The position numbers and the translations under genes were made by a program. From contig NZ_SDMQ01000021.1 in the NCBI RefSeq assembly GCF_004324755.1, positions 1 to 34,668 on the forward strand: 34,668 bases of DNA, in the 5' to 3' direction. This document shows, in pieces, positions 1-6,915 of this stretch; position 1 is the first letter of the stretch, and every line of letters starts with the position of its first letter. The DNA comes from Propioniciclava sinopodophylli. GTDB taxonomy: Bacteria; Actinomycetota; Actinomycetes; Propionibacteriales; Propionibacteriaceae. Below the pieces are notes generated by a model that did no database searches, was not told where the DNA came from, and saw only the letters and a list, made by a program, of their open reading frames with translations.

Positions 1-319
1 CCTGAGCCACCAAAGGATGGGCTGTGACCTCCTGACCGCCGTACACCCACGAAGCAGCCTCGGCCGCGGTCACCTTCGACGACACCGCCAACAACGTCTT
101 CATACTCGTCCCCCGTGCGGTCTCAGCAGCTTTGGCCCGATCAGCCTCGGCGATCAACACCACCCGCAAAGCCTCCACCTGGCGCCCCAGCGCGACGACC
201 TCGCTCACCAACCCAAGCCGCGCCTCGGCGTCCAACCGACGGCGACCAGCATGGTCGATACTCGCCAGCAGCGAACGCGCACCAGCCAACGCCGTAGCGG
301 TGGGGGTCGGCTGGTCCAT
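1..319 (-). CDS. DUF222/HNH endonuclease-type protein, N-terminal part (runs off the left edge)
   Basis: The minus strand is open from an ATG at 319-317 to the window edge, about 106 codons, beginning MDQPTPTATALAGARSLL. The sequence is Ala/Arg/Glu-rich and helical, with heptad-like stretches around residues 25-60. That matches the N-terminal part of the DUF222 proteins found in many copies in actinobacterial genomes, most of which end in an HNH nuclease domain. The catalytic part lies outside the window, so the HNH assignment rests on family knowledge. TAGCGT lies 7 bases before the ATG and no good Shine-Dalgarno sequence is visible, so the mRNA is probably leaderless. The cellular role of the family is poorly known; some members are linked to mobile elements. 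Confidence 0.72.
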   Translation of the reverse strand, partial: MDQPTPTATALAGARSLLASIDHAGRRRLDAEARLGLVSEVVALGRQVEALRVVLIAEADRAKAAETARGTSMKTLLAVSSKVTAAEAASWVYGGQEVTAHPLVAQ

Positions 320-326
320 GCACCCA

Positions 327-398
327 ACGCTAAACACCACCACCGACAATCAGAACAACACATTCGAACCTGTGGAGAACTCCGCGAAGTTGTCCACA
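327..398 (-). promoter_or_regulatory. Leaderless promoter of the DUF222 gene with two DnaA-box-like sites upstream
   Basis: On the minus strand TAGCGT (332 to 327) is followed by 7 bases and the ATG at 319. Upstream are TTGTCCACA on the plus strand at 390-398, which matches the form of DnaA box usual in high-GC actinobacteria, and TTCTCCACA on the minus strand at 371-379, one base different. The two point towards each other across 10 bases. Whether DnaA binds here is inference. Confidence 0.4.
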
Positions 399-435
399 TT
401 GTCCGAAACCCCTTGACACGGGGCCCTTCGGCAGC

Positions 436-1326
436 TCAGCGAGCAGGTGGGAACACCCAGACCTCGGGACGCAGCGCCGGGTCGAAGCGCGCCAGCAGCG
501 CGTCGAGGTCGACCGGCTCGTCCGCCTCGCACAGCCCCAGCGAGTTCCCGATCAAGGACAGCACGCGCCCGGGCGTCCAACCCTGCCCCGCCAGGTCGGC
601 CAGCGTCACCACGCCGTCGCGCTTGGCCAACCGTGCGCCGACGGCGTTGGTGACGAGACCCACGTGGGCGTACTCGGGCTCGGTCCCGCCCAAGGCGCGG
701 GCCAGCCAGGCCTGCCGGGGAGAACTCGTGAGCAGGTCGTCGCCCCTGACCACTTGGGTGACGCCCTGCTCGAGGTCGTCCACGACGACGGCGAGGTTGT
801 AGGCGTGCGCGCCGTCGTTGCGACGCACCACGAAGTCGTCGACCGTGCCGGTGACCTCGCCCGCCCAGCGGTCACGGACCGTGACGACGGCACCGCGGGC
901 GTCCACGCGCAGCGCGGGTGGACGCTCGGCGCGGCGGGCGGCCCGCGCCGCTGCGGACAACTCGCGGCACGTCCCCGGATAGGGGCGGTGGCCGTCATCG
1001 TGGGGGGCCGACGCCGCCTCGGCGATCTCGCGGCGCGTGCAGTAGCACTCGTAGGTGGGCAGCCGGTTCACGGCCGCTTCGTAAAGGTCGAGCCGGCGCG
1101 ACTGCCAGACGACCTCACCATCCGGCACGACGCCGATGGCGGCGAGGTCGGCGAGCTGGCGGGTGGCCACCTCGGGGGCGGCCTTCACGCGGGTGGCGTC
1201 GAGGTCCTCGACGCGGATCAGGTGCGGCACCCCGGCATGGCGGGCCGCCAGCCACGACACCACGGCCGTTCGCAGGTTGCCCACGTGCAGGTCCGACGTC
1301 GGGCTGGGCGCAAACCGTCCGGCCAT
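436..1326 (-). CDS. gluQ: Glutamyl-Q tRNA(Asp) synthetase
   Basis: This 296-residue protein is a truncated glutamyl-tRNA synthetase-like enzyme lacking the anticodon-binding domain. The family activates glutamate and attaches it to the queuosine base of tRNA(Asp). The class I signature APSPTSDLHVGNLR is at residues 6-19 and a KMSKS-like RLAKRDG lies near 235. The CYC and YPGTC motifs (about residues 93-118) form the usual zinc site. Length matches GluQ-RS (about 290-300) rather than GltX (about 480). The ATG at 1326 has an AAAGGGGGA ribosome site, and TAGATT (1356 to 1351, minus) is a good -10, giving a short leader. The gene stands alone, divergent from the transglutaminase-like gene. Enzymatic specificity for queuosine tRNA is inferred from family. 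Confidence 0.9.
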   Translation of the reverse strand: MAGRFAPSPTSDLHVGNLRTAVVSWLAARHAGVPHLIRVEDLDATRVKAAPEVATRQLADLAAIGVVPDGEVVWQSRRLDLYEAAVNRLPTYECYCTRREIAEAASAPHDDGHRPYPGTCRELSAAARAARRAERPPALRVDARGAVVTVRDRWAGEVTGTVDDFVVRRNDGAHAYNLAVVVDDLEQGVTQVVRGDDLLTSSPRQAWLARALGGTEPEYAHVGLVTNAVGARLAKRDGVVTLADLAGQGWTPGRVLSLIGNSLGLCEADEPVDLDALLARFDPALRPEVWVFPPAR

Positions 1327-1402
1327 GGCGTCCCCCTTTCGATCGACGCGAATCTACCGGGCCGTAACCCGCGCGCAACACGCCTTGTGGAACGCTGGTC
1401 GC

Positions 1403-2200
1403 ATGCAACGCCGAGTCACAGCCCATCTTGAGGCGACCACCAACGGTCCCACCAGCGTCGTGCTGTCGGTCGCCGTCGCGACCACCTACGCCGACGTGGC
1501 CGAGACGCTCACCGTCACCCTGGACGGCCAGCCCCTGGCCTGGACGGAACTCGTCGAGGGAACCACGCGGCTGCACCGCATCGACGGCATCGCCTCGGGA
1601 CGCCTCGTCGTCGACTACGAGGCGACCGTCGAGGGAACCGGGGAAGTCGTGGTGGCAACCGACCTCGACCCGATCACCTACACGCGCCCCTCGCGCTACG
1701 CCGACTCCGACACCCTCGCGCCCACCGCCATGGCGGCGTTCGGCGGGCTGTCCGGCAAGGACCTGCTTGACGCCGTGAGCAGCTGGGTCGGCCAGCAGCT
1801 GGAGTACGTGTCGGGCTCCAGCCGCCCGACCGACGGCGCCACCAACACCTACCTGATGCGCCAGGGCGTCTGCCGCGACTACGCCCACCTCGTGATCGCG
1901 CTGCTGCGCGCACGGGGCGTCCCGGCTCGGCTGGTCTCGGTGTACGCCCCCGGCCTCGACCCCATGGACTTCCACGCGGTCACCGAGGCGCTCGTCGACG
2001 GCCAGTGGTGTGCGGTGGACGCCACCGCGCTGGCCCCGCGCTCCACGCTGCTGCGCATCGCCACCGGCCGGGACGCCTCGGACACGAGCTTCCTGACCAC
2101 GCTGTCCGGTGGGCTGGTGCTGGACAGCATCGAGGTCACCGCCGTCGTCGACCCCGAACTGCCCGGTGACGACATCGACCAGCGGGTGTCGCTGGCGTAG
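1403..2200 (+). CDS. Transglutaminase-like cysteine peptidase-fold protein
   Basis: This 265-residue protein has an N-terminal beta-rich region and a transglutaminase-like core. The catalytic triad is visible: Cys157 in GVCRDYAHL, His191 in DFHAVTEAL and Asp206 in VDATAL. Actinobacterial proteins of this type belong to the transglutaminase-like superfamily and are usually annotated as proteases or amidases of unknown substrate. No signal peptide or membrane segment is seen, so it is probably cytoplasmic. The frame is open much further upstream, but that part is antisense to gluQ. The ATG at 1403 is chosen because it fits the domain start and lies 6 bases after AACGCT, a poor but correctly spaced -10. 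It precedes pafB by 44 bases; no functional link is evident. Confidence 0.78.
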   Translation: MQRRVTAHLEATTNGPTSVVLSVAVATTYADVAETLTVTLDGQPLAWTELVEGTTRLHRIDGIASGRLVVDYEATVEGTGEVVVATDLDPITYTRPSRYADSDTLAPTAMAAFGGLSGKDLLDAVSSWVGQQLEYVSGSSRPTDGATNTYLMRQGVCRDYAHLVIALLRARGVPARLVSVYAPGLDPMDFHAVTEALVDGQWCAVDATALAPRSTLLRIATGRDASDTSFLTTLSGGLVLDSIEVTAVVDPELPGDDIDQRVSLA

Positions 2201-2231
2201 GGCGCTCCTCAGCGACCGGGGATGCGGGCGC

Positions 2232-2237
2232 TAGCCT
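2232..2237 (+). promoter_or_regulatory. Leaderless -10 box of pafB
   Basis: TAGCCT ends 7 bases before the GTG start at 2245, so transcription would begin at or next to the start codon. No Shine-Dalgarno sequence is needed or clearly present. Confidence 0.5.
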
Positions 2238-2244
2238 GAGGGGC

Positions 2245-3174
2245 GTGTCAGCACGCAAGTCCGAACGGATCATGAACCTCACGATCTGTCTGCTCATGGC
2301 GCGCCGATTCGTGGAGCGCGAGCAGATCCGCGAGCTCGTCGAGGGCTACCGCGGGCTGTCCGATGCCGCGTTCGAACGTACCTTCGAACGCGACAAGGAC
2401 GACCTGCGTGCGATGGGCGTCCCCGTCGAGACGGGCTCGAACTCCACGCTGTTCCCCGATGAGGTCGGCTACCGCATCCGCCGCCGTGACTTCGAGTTGG
2501 CCGAGATCGACTTCGACGCCGCGGAGACGGCCGCGCTCGGCGTCGCCTCCACCGTGTGGGACGACGCCCGCCTGGGCGGCGAGGCCGCCAAGGCGCTGGC
2601 CAAGCTGAGGGCGTCCGGCCTCGATCCGGATGCCGCCCGCGTGGCCGCCTTCGCGCCCACGGTGGGCGCCCGCGAGCCCGCGTTCGAGGTGCTGTGGGAG
2701 GCCGTGCTGACCTCGCGTCCCGTCGGTTTCGCGTACCGGGGCGTCGACCGCGTCGTCGAGCCGTGGCGACTCGTCAACCGCAAGGGCGCCTGGTATCTCA
2801 TCGGCCTGGACCGCACGCGCGGCGAGGGCCGCTCGTTCAAGGTCTCGCGCATCGAGTCCGCCCCCACGCTCCAGGCGGGCGACGTCACCCCGCCGGCCCC
2901 CGGGGTCGTCGAGGAACACCTCGCGTCGCTCAACGCCCGCCGCGACCACGAGGCGGTCGTGGCCGTCCGCGACGGCGCCGCCCCCGACCTCGTCCGCTTC
3001 GCCGAGCCGGCGGAGGCGGAGGCGCCGCCCGGCTTCCGCGCCTGGCGGGTCCGCGTGTCGGCCGACGCCGCCGGCGAGCTGGCCTGGTACGGGGCCGACG
3101 TGGTGGTGCTGGCTCCGCCGGCGCTCGCGGACGCGGTGCGCGCCCACCTCGCGGCGGTGGCGGCATGGCGATGA
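2245..3174 (+). CDS. pafB: WYL-domain transcriptional regulator PafB
   Basis: This 309-residue protein has an N-terminal winged-helix region (about residues 1-70, ERTFERDKDDLRAMG) and a WYL domain with the diagnostic WYLIGLDRTRGEGRSFKVSRI stretch in the middle third. With the next gene it forms the PafBC pair, which in mycobacteria acts as the activator of the LexA-independent DNA-damage response. The start is GTG 2245 behind a leaderless -10 box; the residues that follow align with the usual PafB beginning. The stop overlaps the start region of pafC. No proteasome accessory ligase gene (pafA) or proteasome gene is visible upstream, unlike the classic pafA-pafB-pafC order, so the regulator has become separated from that system here. 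Confidence 0.9.
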   Translation: MSARKSERIMNLTICLLMARRFVEREQIRELVEGYRGLSDAAFERTFERDKDDLRAMGVPVETGSNSTLFPDEVGYRIRRRDFELAEIDFDAAETAALGVASTVWDDARLGGEAAKALAKLRASGLDPDAARVAAFAPTVGAREPAFEVLWEAVLTSRPVGFAYRGVDRVVEPWRLVNRKGAWYLIGLDRTRGEGRSFKVSRIESAPTLQAGDVTPPAPGVVEEHLASLNARRDHEAVVAVRDGAAPDLVRFAEPAEAEAPPGFRAWRVRVSADAAGELAWYGADVVVLAPPALADAVRAHLAAVAAWR

Positions 3175-4106
3175 CCTCCGCCAGTCAGGTGCCGCGACTG
3201 CTCGCGCTGGTCCCGTACCTGCAGGCCCATCCCGACGCCGACCTGGCCCAGACGGCGTCCGTCTTCGCGGTCACGCAGAAGCAACTGGTGGCCGACCTCA
3301 AGGTGCTGTGGTTCTGCGGTCTGCCCGGGGGTGCCCCAGGGGACCTCATCGAGGTCGACATGGACGCGCTGGCGTCCGGTCGCATTCGGCTCACCAACGC
3401 CGAGTTCCTGGCCCGACCGCAGCGGTTCACCCCCGAGGAGGCCCTCAGCCTCATCGTCGCCCTGCGGGCCATCGAGGAGATGGCCGATGCCGAGCTCGGC
3501 CCGGCCGTGCGGTCGGCGCGGGCCAAGCTGGAGGCGGCGGTCGGCGCGGGGGCCGACCGGGTCGACGTCGACGTCTCCGCGGGCCACGAGGTGATCCGCG
3601 GCCGGCTCGCCGACGCGATCCTCGCCGGCACTGCGATCAGGCTCAGCTACCACGGTGCCTCGCGCGGCGTCGCCACCGAGCCCATCGTCGACCCCGCGGG
3701 GCTGGGCACCCGCGACGGGTACGGCTACCTCACCGCGTGGGCGCACGAGCGGTCGGCGTGGCGTACGTACCGCCTCGACCGGATCGTCGCCGTCGAGCCC
3801 ACTGGCGAGCCGGTCGGCGACCACGGGCCGGCCCCGGCGCTGGCGTCCGGCTGGCTCGACCAGCGGCCCGACGCCGCGGAGGTCACCCTCGACCTGCGCC
3901 CGGCCGGCCACTGGATCACCGAGTACCACCCGATGGTGTCGGTCGAGCGGCTGCCCGGCGACATCGTCCGGGCCCGCCTGCTCGTCGCCGACCCCGCCTG
4001 GTTCCGCCGGCTTCTGCTGCGCCTGGGGCCTGCGGTGGCCCGGGTCGACCCGCCCGAGGCCGCGGCGTCCGCGATCGAGGCGGCCCGCGAGGCGTTGGGC
4101 CCCTGA
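3165..4106 (+). CDS. pafC: WYL-domain transcriptional regulator PafC
   Basis: This 313-residue partner of PafB has an N-terminal HTH region (residues 1-60, with ADLAQTASVFAVTQKQLVADL) and a WYL-type domain around residues 155-210 (YGYLTAWAHERSAWRTYRLDRI, where the hallmark is degenerate as is common in PafC). A C-terminal extension domain follows. Two starts are possible: ATG 3165, or ATG 3171, which would overlap the pafB stop as ATGA. Both give the same protein apart from two residues, and both imply translational coupling to pafB. The long open frame upstream of 3165 is antisense or out-of-frame to pafB and is not coding. Confidence 0.9.
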   Translation: MAMTSASQVPRLLALVPYLQAHPDADLAQTASVFAVTQKQLVADLKVLWFCGLPGGAPGDLIEVDMDALASGRIRLTNAEFLARPQRFTPEEALSLIVALRAIEEMADAELGPAVRSARAKLEAAVGAGADRVDVDVSAGHEVIRGRLADAILAGTAIRLSYHGASRGVATEPIVDPAGLGTRDGYGYLTAWAHERSAWRTYRLDRIVAVEPTGEPVGDHGPAPALASGWLDQRPDAAEVTLDLRPAGHWITEYHPMVSVERLPGDIVRARLLVADPAWFRRLLLRLGPAVARVDPPEAAASAIEAAREALGP

Positions 4107-4287
4107 CCGCGTCTCACCTATTTCCGACCGTTGTTCCGACCTTCGGCCCATGGTCTCGCGGTTCGGCATGCTGCAAAGATCGCCCCACCCACCAAGAGCG
4201 GAAGTACCAGATGAACTACAACTGCTCCACCACGACGTTGGCAACCGGGACCATCAAGTTCCCCGGCGTATCCGAGGGGGGGTACAC

Positions 4288-4755
4288 GTGGGTCGACACC
4301 AAGCCCTACGTCTGACCTTGGCTGGTGCAGGTGGTCTCCTGCTGGTGGGCTGCACACCGCCAGCGCCAGTACCGGGTCCCACGAGCCCTCCACCTCCCAG
4401 CACCCCTGTCCACGACGTGGCGCCACCGAAACCTGTCGATGGCGAGATCGCCCGTATCGTCTGGGATGGCACGCTCCAATCCGGTCAAGCCGTGAGCATG
4501 GATGTCTCCCCCGCGACGGCACTCGTGGCCCAGGGGGCCTGCGACGGCGGCGGCGATTTGGCCCTGTCCTACCGGGTGCTTGTGGACGGCCTGTTGACGG
4601 ACTCCGGGACGATTCCCTGCTCCACGGGCACGATCTACGCGAACACGGTGCTCGGCCAGGTGAACGGACACCACTTGGTGCGTCTCGAGGTGGGCGACGA
4701 GGTGCAGAACACGCGAAGCGCGTGGGTGCGCATCATTCCGGCGACGGCGCTCTGA
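4288..4755 (+). CDS. Small secreted lipoprotein of unknown function
   Basis: The frame encodes 155 residues from GTG 4288. A basic N-terminus and hydrophobic core lead to the lipobox LVGC at residues 19-22. A Pro/Thr/Ser linker follows (TPPAPVPGPTSPPPPS), then a beta-rich domain with two cysteines (ACDGG and IPCST) that may form a disulfide. The start is fixed by a strong GAGGGGGGG ribosome site at 4274-4282, 5 bases upstream. It sits between pafC and tatA, a position not usually occupied in this conserved block, and has its own 180-base upstream gap. A 34-codon frame (4211-4315) overlaps its start. I recognise no family; the lipoprotein call rests on the signal sequence. Confidence 0.75.
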   Translation: MGRHQALRLTLAGAGGLLLVGCTPPAPVPGPTSPPPPSTPVHDVAPPKPVDGEIARIVWDGTLQSGQAVSMDVSPATALVAQGACDGGGDLALSYRVLVDGLLTDSGTIPCSTGTIYANTVLGQVNGHHLVRLEVGDEVQNTRSAWVRIIPATAL

Positions 4756-4869
4756 ACTGACGAACCCCCGGAGTCGGTTGCAGTACTGTGCCTGAGGCCG
4801 ATGGCGTCACCGGGCGGCGCAGGTGAGTACGTACACTGAGAGTCGGAAGTCCGACACCTAGGAGAGACA

Positions 4870-5163
4870 ATGCCGTTCAACATGCAGGGCTGGGAGTGGG
4901 TCATCCTGATCGTCCTCGCCCTCCTGATCTTCGGCGGGACCCGCCTGGCGGGCGCCGGCAAGAACGCCGGGCGCGCCCTGCGTGAGTTCAAGGACGAGAC
5001 GCGCCAGATCAAGGCCGACGAGGAGGCCGCCAACCGCGAGGCAGAGCTGCGCCGCCGCGAGTACGAGCTCGAGCAGCGCGAGCGTGGCGTGGCCGCCCAC
5101 GAGGTGACCGACGCCGAACTGGTCGAGGAGCCGCGCATCGACCCGACCACCGACCAGAAGTAG
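4870..5163 (+). CDS. tatA: Twin-arginine translocase subunit TatA
   Basis: This 97-residue protein has a short N-terminal membrane helix (WEWVILIVLALLIFGGTRLA, residues 8-27). The FGGTRL hinge follows, then an amphipathic helix (KNAGRALREFKDE) and a charged, coiled-coil-like Glu/Arg-rich tail. This is the TatA/E architecture; TatA oligomers form the Tat pore for folded proteins. AGGAG at 4860-4864 gives a normal ribosome site. TACACT at 4832-4837 is a likely -10, so tatA probably starts the transcript that continues through tatC, the lipid kinase and helY. A likely client, the twin-arginine amidase at 19027, is in the same window. Confidence 0.93.
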   Translation: MPFNMQGWEWVILIVLALLIFGGTRLAGAGKNAGRALREFKDETRQIKADEEAANREAELRRREYELEQRERGVAAHEVTDAELVEEPRIDPTTDQK

Positions 5164-5175
5164 GCCTCGGACGCC

Positions 5176-6000
5176 GTGGCCCGTCTCAGCCTCGGCTGGC
5201 TCAGACCCCCGAAGGTTCCCGCCGATGGGGTGATGTCGCTGGCCGACCACCTCCGGGAGCTTCGCTACCGGCTGATCTTCTCGGTTGTCGTGATCTTCGT
5301 GGGCATGATCGCCTGCCTGATCTTCAACAACCAGTTGTTCCAGGTTCTGCTCCGGCCGTACGAGGAGTCTCTGGAGATCCTCAAGGGGATCCGTCCGAAC
5401 CTCGATGTGCAGGCCGTCTTGGGTGGCGTAACGGCCCCGCTGCTGCTCATTCTCATGATCGCGGCGCTGGGGGGCCTGGTGCTGACCAGCCCGGTCTGGC
5501 TCTACCAGGTGTGGGCCTACATCGCTCCGGCCCTGTTGGCCAAGGAGAAGAAGTACGCCTTGGTGTTCCTGCTCGCCGCTGTGCCCCTCTTCGTCGGCGG
5601 GGTCGTGCTGGGCTACTACATCATGCCGTCGGCGATCGCGATCATGCTGGCGTTCACACCCGAGAGCTTCGAGGTGTTGAACCTACTCGAGATGAACGAC
5701 TTCTTCAAGATGATGATGCAGTTGATGCTCGTCTTCGGTCTGGGCTTCCTCCTCCCGGTGGTCGTGGTCACGCTGAACTTCGTCGGTGTCCTCTCTGCCA
5801 AGGCCTTGGCCGGTGCTCGCCGCTACGTATTGTTCGGGTGTGCGGTCTTCGGCGCGGCGGCGACCCCCGGCGGTGAGCCGTTCTCCATGCTGGCCCTGAC
5901 CATCCCCATGATGCTGCTGTTCCTGATCGCCGAGGCGATCTGCCACGCCAACGACAAGCGCCGCGCCAAGCGCGCCGCGAAGGAACTCGACCGCGCATGA
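5176..6000 (+). CDS. tatC: Twin-arginine translocase subunit TatC
   Basis: This 274-residue membrane protein has the six-helix TatC layout and the signature N-terminal cytoplasmic motif SLADHLRELRYRLIFS (about residues 21-36), the docking surface for twin-arginine signal peptides. It continues with PVWLYQVWAYIAPAL and the conserved FGLGFLLPVVVVTL region. The start is GTG 5176, 12 bases after the tatA stop. An in-frame alternative is GTG 5230 (VMSLADHL), but the upstream residues LSLGWLRPPK are typical of actinobacterial TatC. The stop overlaps the next start as ATGA, indicating coupled translation. Confidence 0.94.
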   Translation: MARLSLGWLRPPKVPADGVMSLADHLRELRYRLIFSVVVIFVGMIACLIFNNQLFQVLLRPYEESLEILKGIRPNLDVQAVLGGVTAPLLLILMIAALGGLVLTSPVWLYQVWAYIAPALLAKEKKYALVFLLAAVPLFVGGVVLGYYIMPSAIAIMLAFTPESFEVLNLLEMNDFFKMMMQLMLVFGLGFLLPVVVVTLNFVGVLSAKALAGARRYVLFGCAVFGAAATPGGEPFSMLALTIPMMLLFLIAEAICHANDKRRAKRAAKELDRA

Positions 6001-6914
6001 GGCACGTGGCCCTGGTGGTCAACCCGGCCGCCGGGCACGGCCGTGGACGCCGCCTCACCTCCCCGATCGAGCTGCGGCTCATGGACGCCGGCGTCCGGGT
6101 CACGCGCACCCTGGCCCGCTCGCAGGAGCACGCCTGGGAGGCCTGCTTCGAAGCCGTGAACTCGGGGGTCGACTCACTCGCCGTGGTGGGCGGCGACGGC
6201 ATGGCCCACATCGGACTCAACGCCTGCGCGAACTCCGGTGTGCCGCTGGGCGTCATCCCCGCCGGCACCGGCAACGACTTCTCCCGCGGGGTCGGCAACG
6301 GCCAGACCTGGCGGCAGGCGACGGACGCCGTGGCGTCCGGCCACACCCGCACCATCGACCTGGCCGAGGTGCGCGGCGGGCTCTACCACCGCGAGGTCGA
6401 GTACGTCGGCTGCGTGGTGTCGACCGGCTTCGACGAGCGGGTGAACTCGCGGGCCAACAATGCCAAGGTCGACCTCGGCCACCTGTCCTACATCGGGGCG
6501 GTGCTCGCCGAGATGCGGGCGTTCCGGCCCCTGCACTACCGGCTCGAGCTCGACGGTGAGCGCCGCGATCTCGACGCGATCCTGATCGCCGTCATCAACA
6601 GCGGCATCTTCGGCGGCGGCATCAAGCTCGAACCGACCTACGACCTCACCGACGGGCTGCTCGACATCGTGATCGTCCACCCGGTGTCGTGGCGCGTGCT
6701 CGCCGCCTTGCTGCCCAAGATCGCCGCCGGCAAGGAGTTCGACCACCCCGCCCTGGAGCGCCTCAAGGTGCGCCGGGCGCGCGTCGACGGCGACGGCCTG
6801 TTCGGCATGGCTGACGGCGAGCCCCTCGGACGCCCACCCTTCACCATCACGGCCGCTCCAGGGGCGCTCGACATCCACGTGCTCCACCCCGCGAAGACTG
6901 GCAAGGAGGCCTGA
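5997..6914 (+). CDS. Diacylglycerol kinase-like lipid kinase (YegS/DgkB family)
   Basis: The 305-residue protein begins with the nucleotide-binding VNPAAGHGRGRR segment and has the family GGDG motif in LAVVGGDGMAHIGLNA. IPAGTGNDFSRG follows, and a C-terminal beta-sandwich ends with DGLFGMADGEPLG. The family phosphorylates diacylglycerol or related lipids such as sphingosine-like substrates; the substrate cannot be told from sequence. Its start overlaps tatC by 4 bases and helY follows after one base, so it is translated as part of the tat-helY operon. Cytoplasmic, membrane-associated action is expected. Confidence 0.9.
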   Translation: MRHVALVVNPAAGHGRGRRLTSPIELRLMDAGVRVTRTLARSQEHAWEACFEAVNSGVDSLAVVGGDGMAHIGLNACANSGVPLGVIPAGTGNDFSRGVGNGQTWRQATDAVASGHTRTIDLAEVRGGLYHREVEYVGCVVSTGFDERVNSRANNAKVDLGHLSYIGAVLAEMRAFRPLHYRLELDGERRDLDAILIAVINSGIFGGGIKLEPTYDLTDGLLDIVIVHPVSWRVLAALLPKIAAGKEFDHPALERLKVRRARVDGDGLFGMADGEPLGRPPFTITAAPGALDIHVLHPAKTGKEA

Positions 6915-6915
6915 C

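Noticed and set aside
413-418. A perfect TTGACA on the plus strand
   Set aside because: No -10 lies at the right distance and no plus-strand gene begins within about 1 kb; it lies at the end of gluQ.
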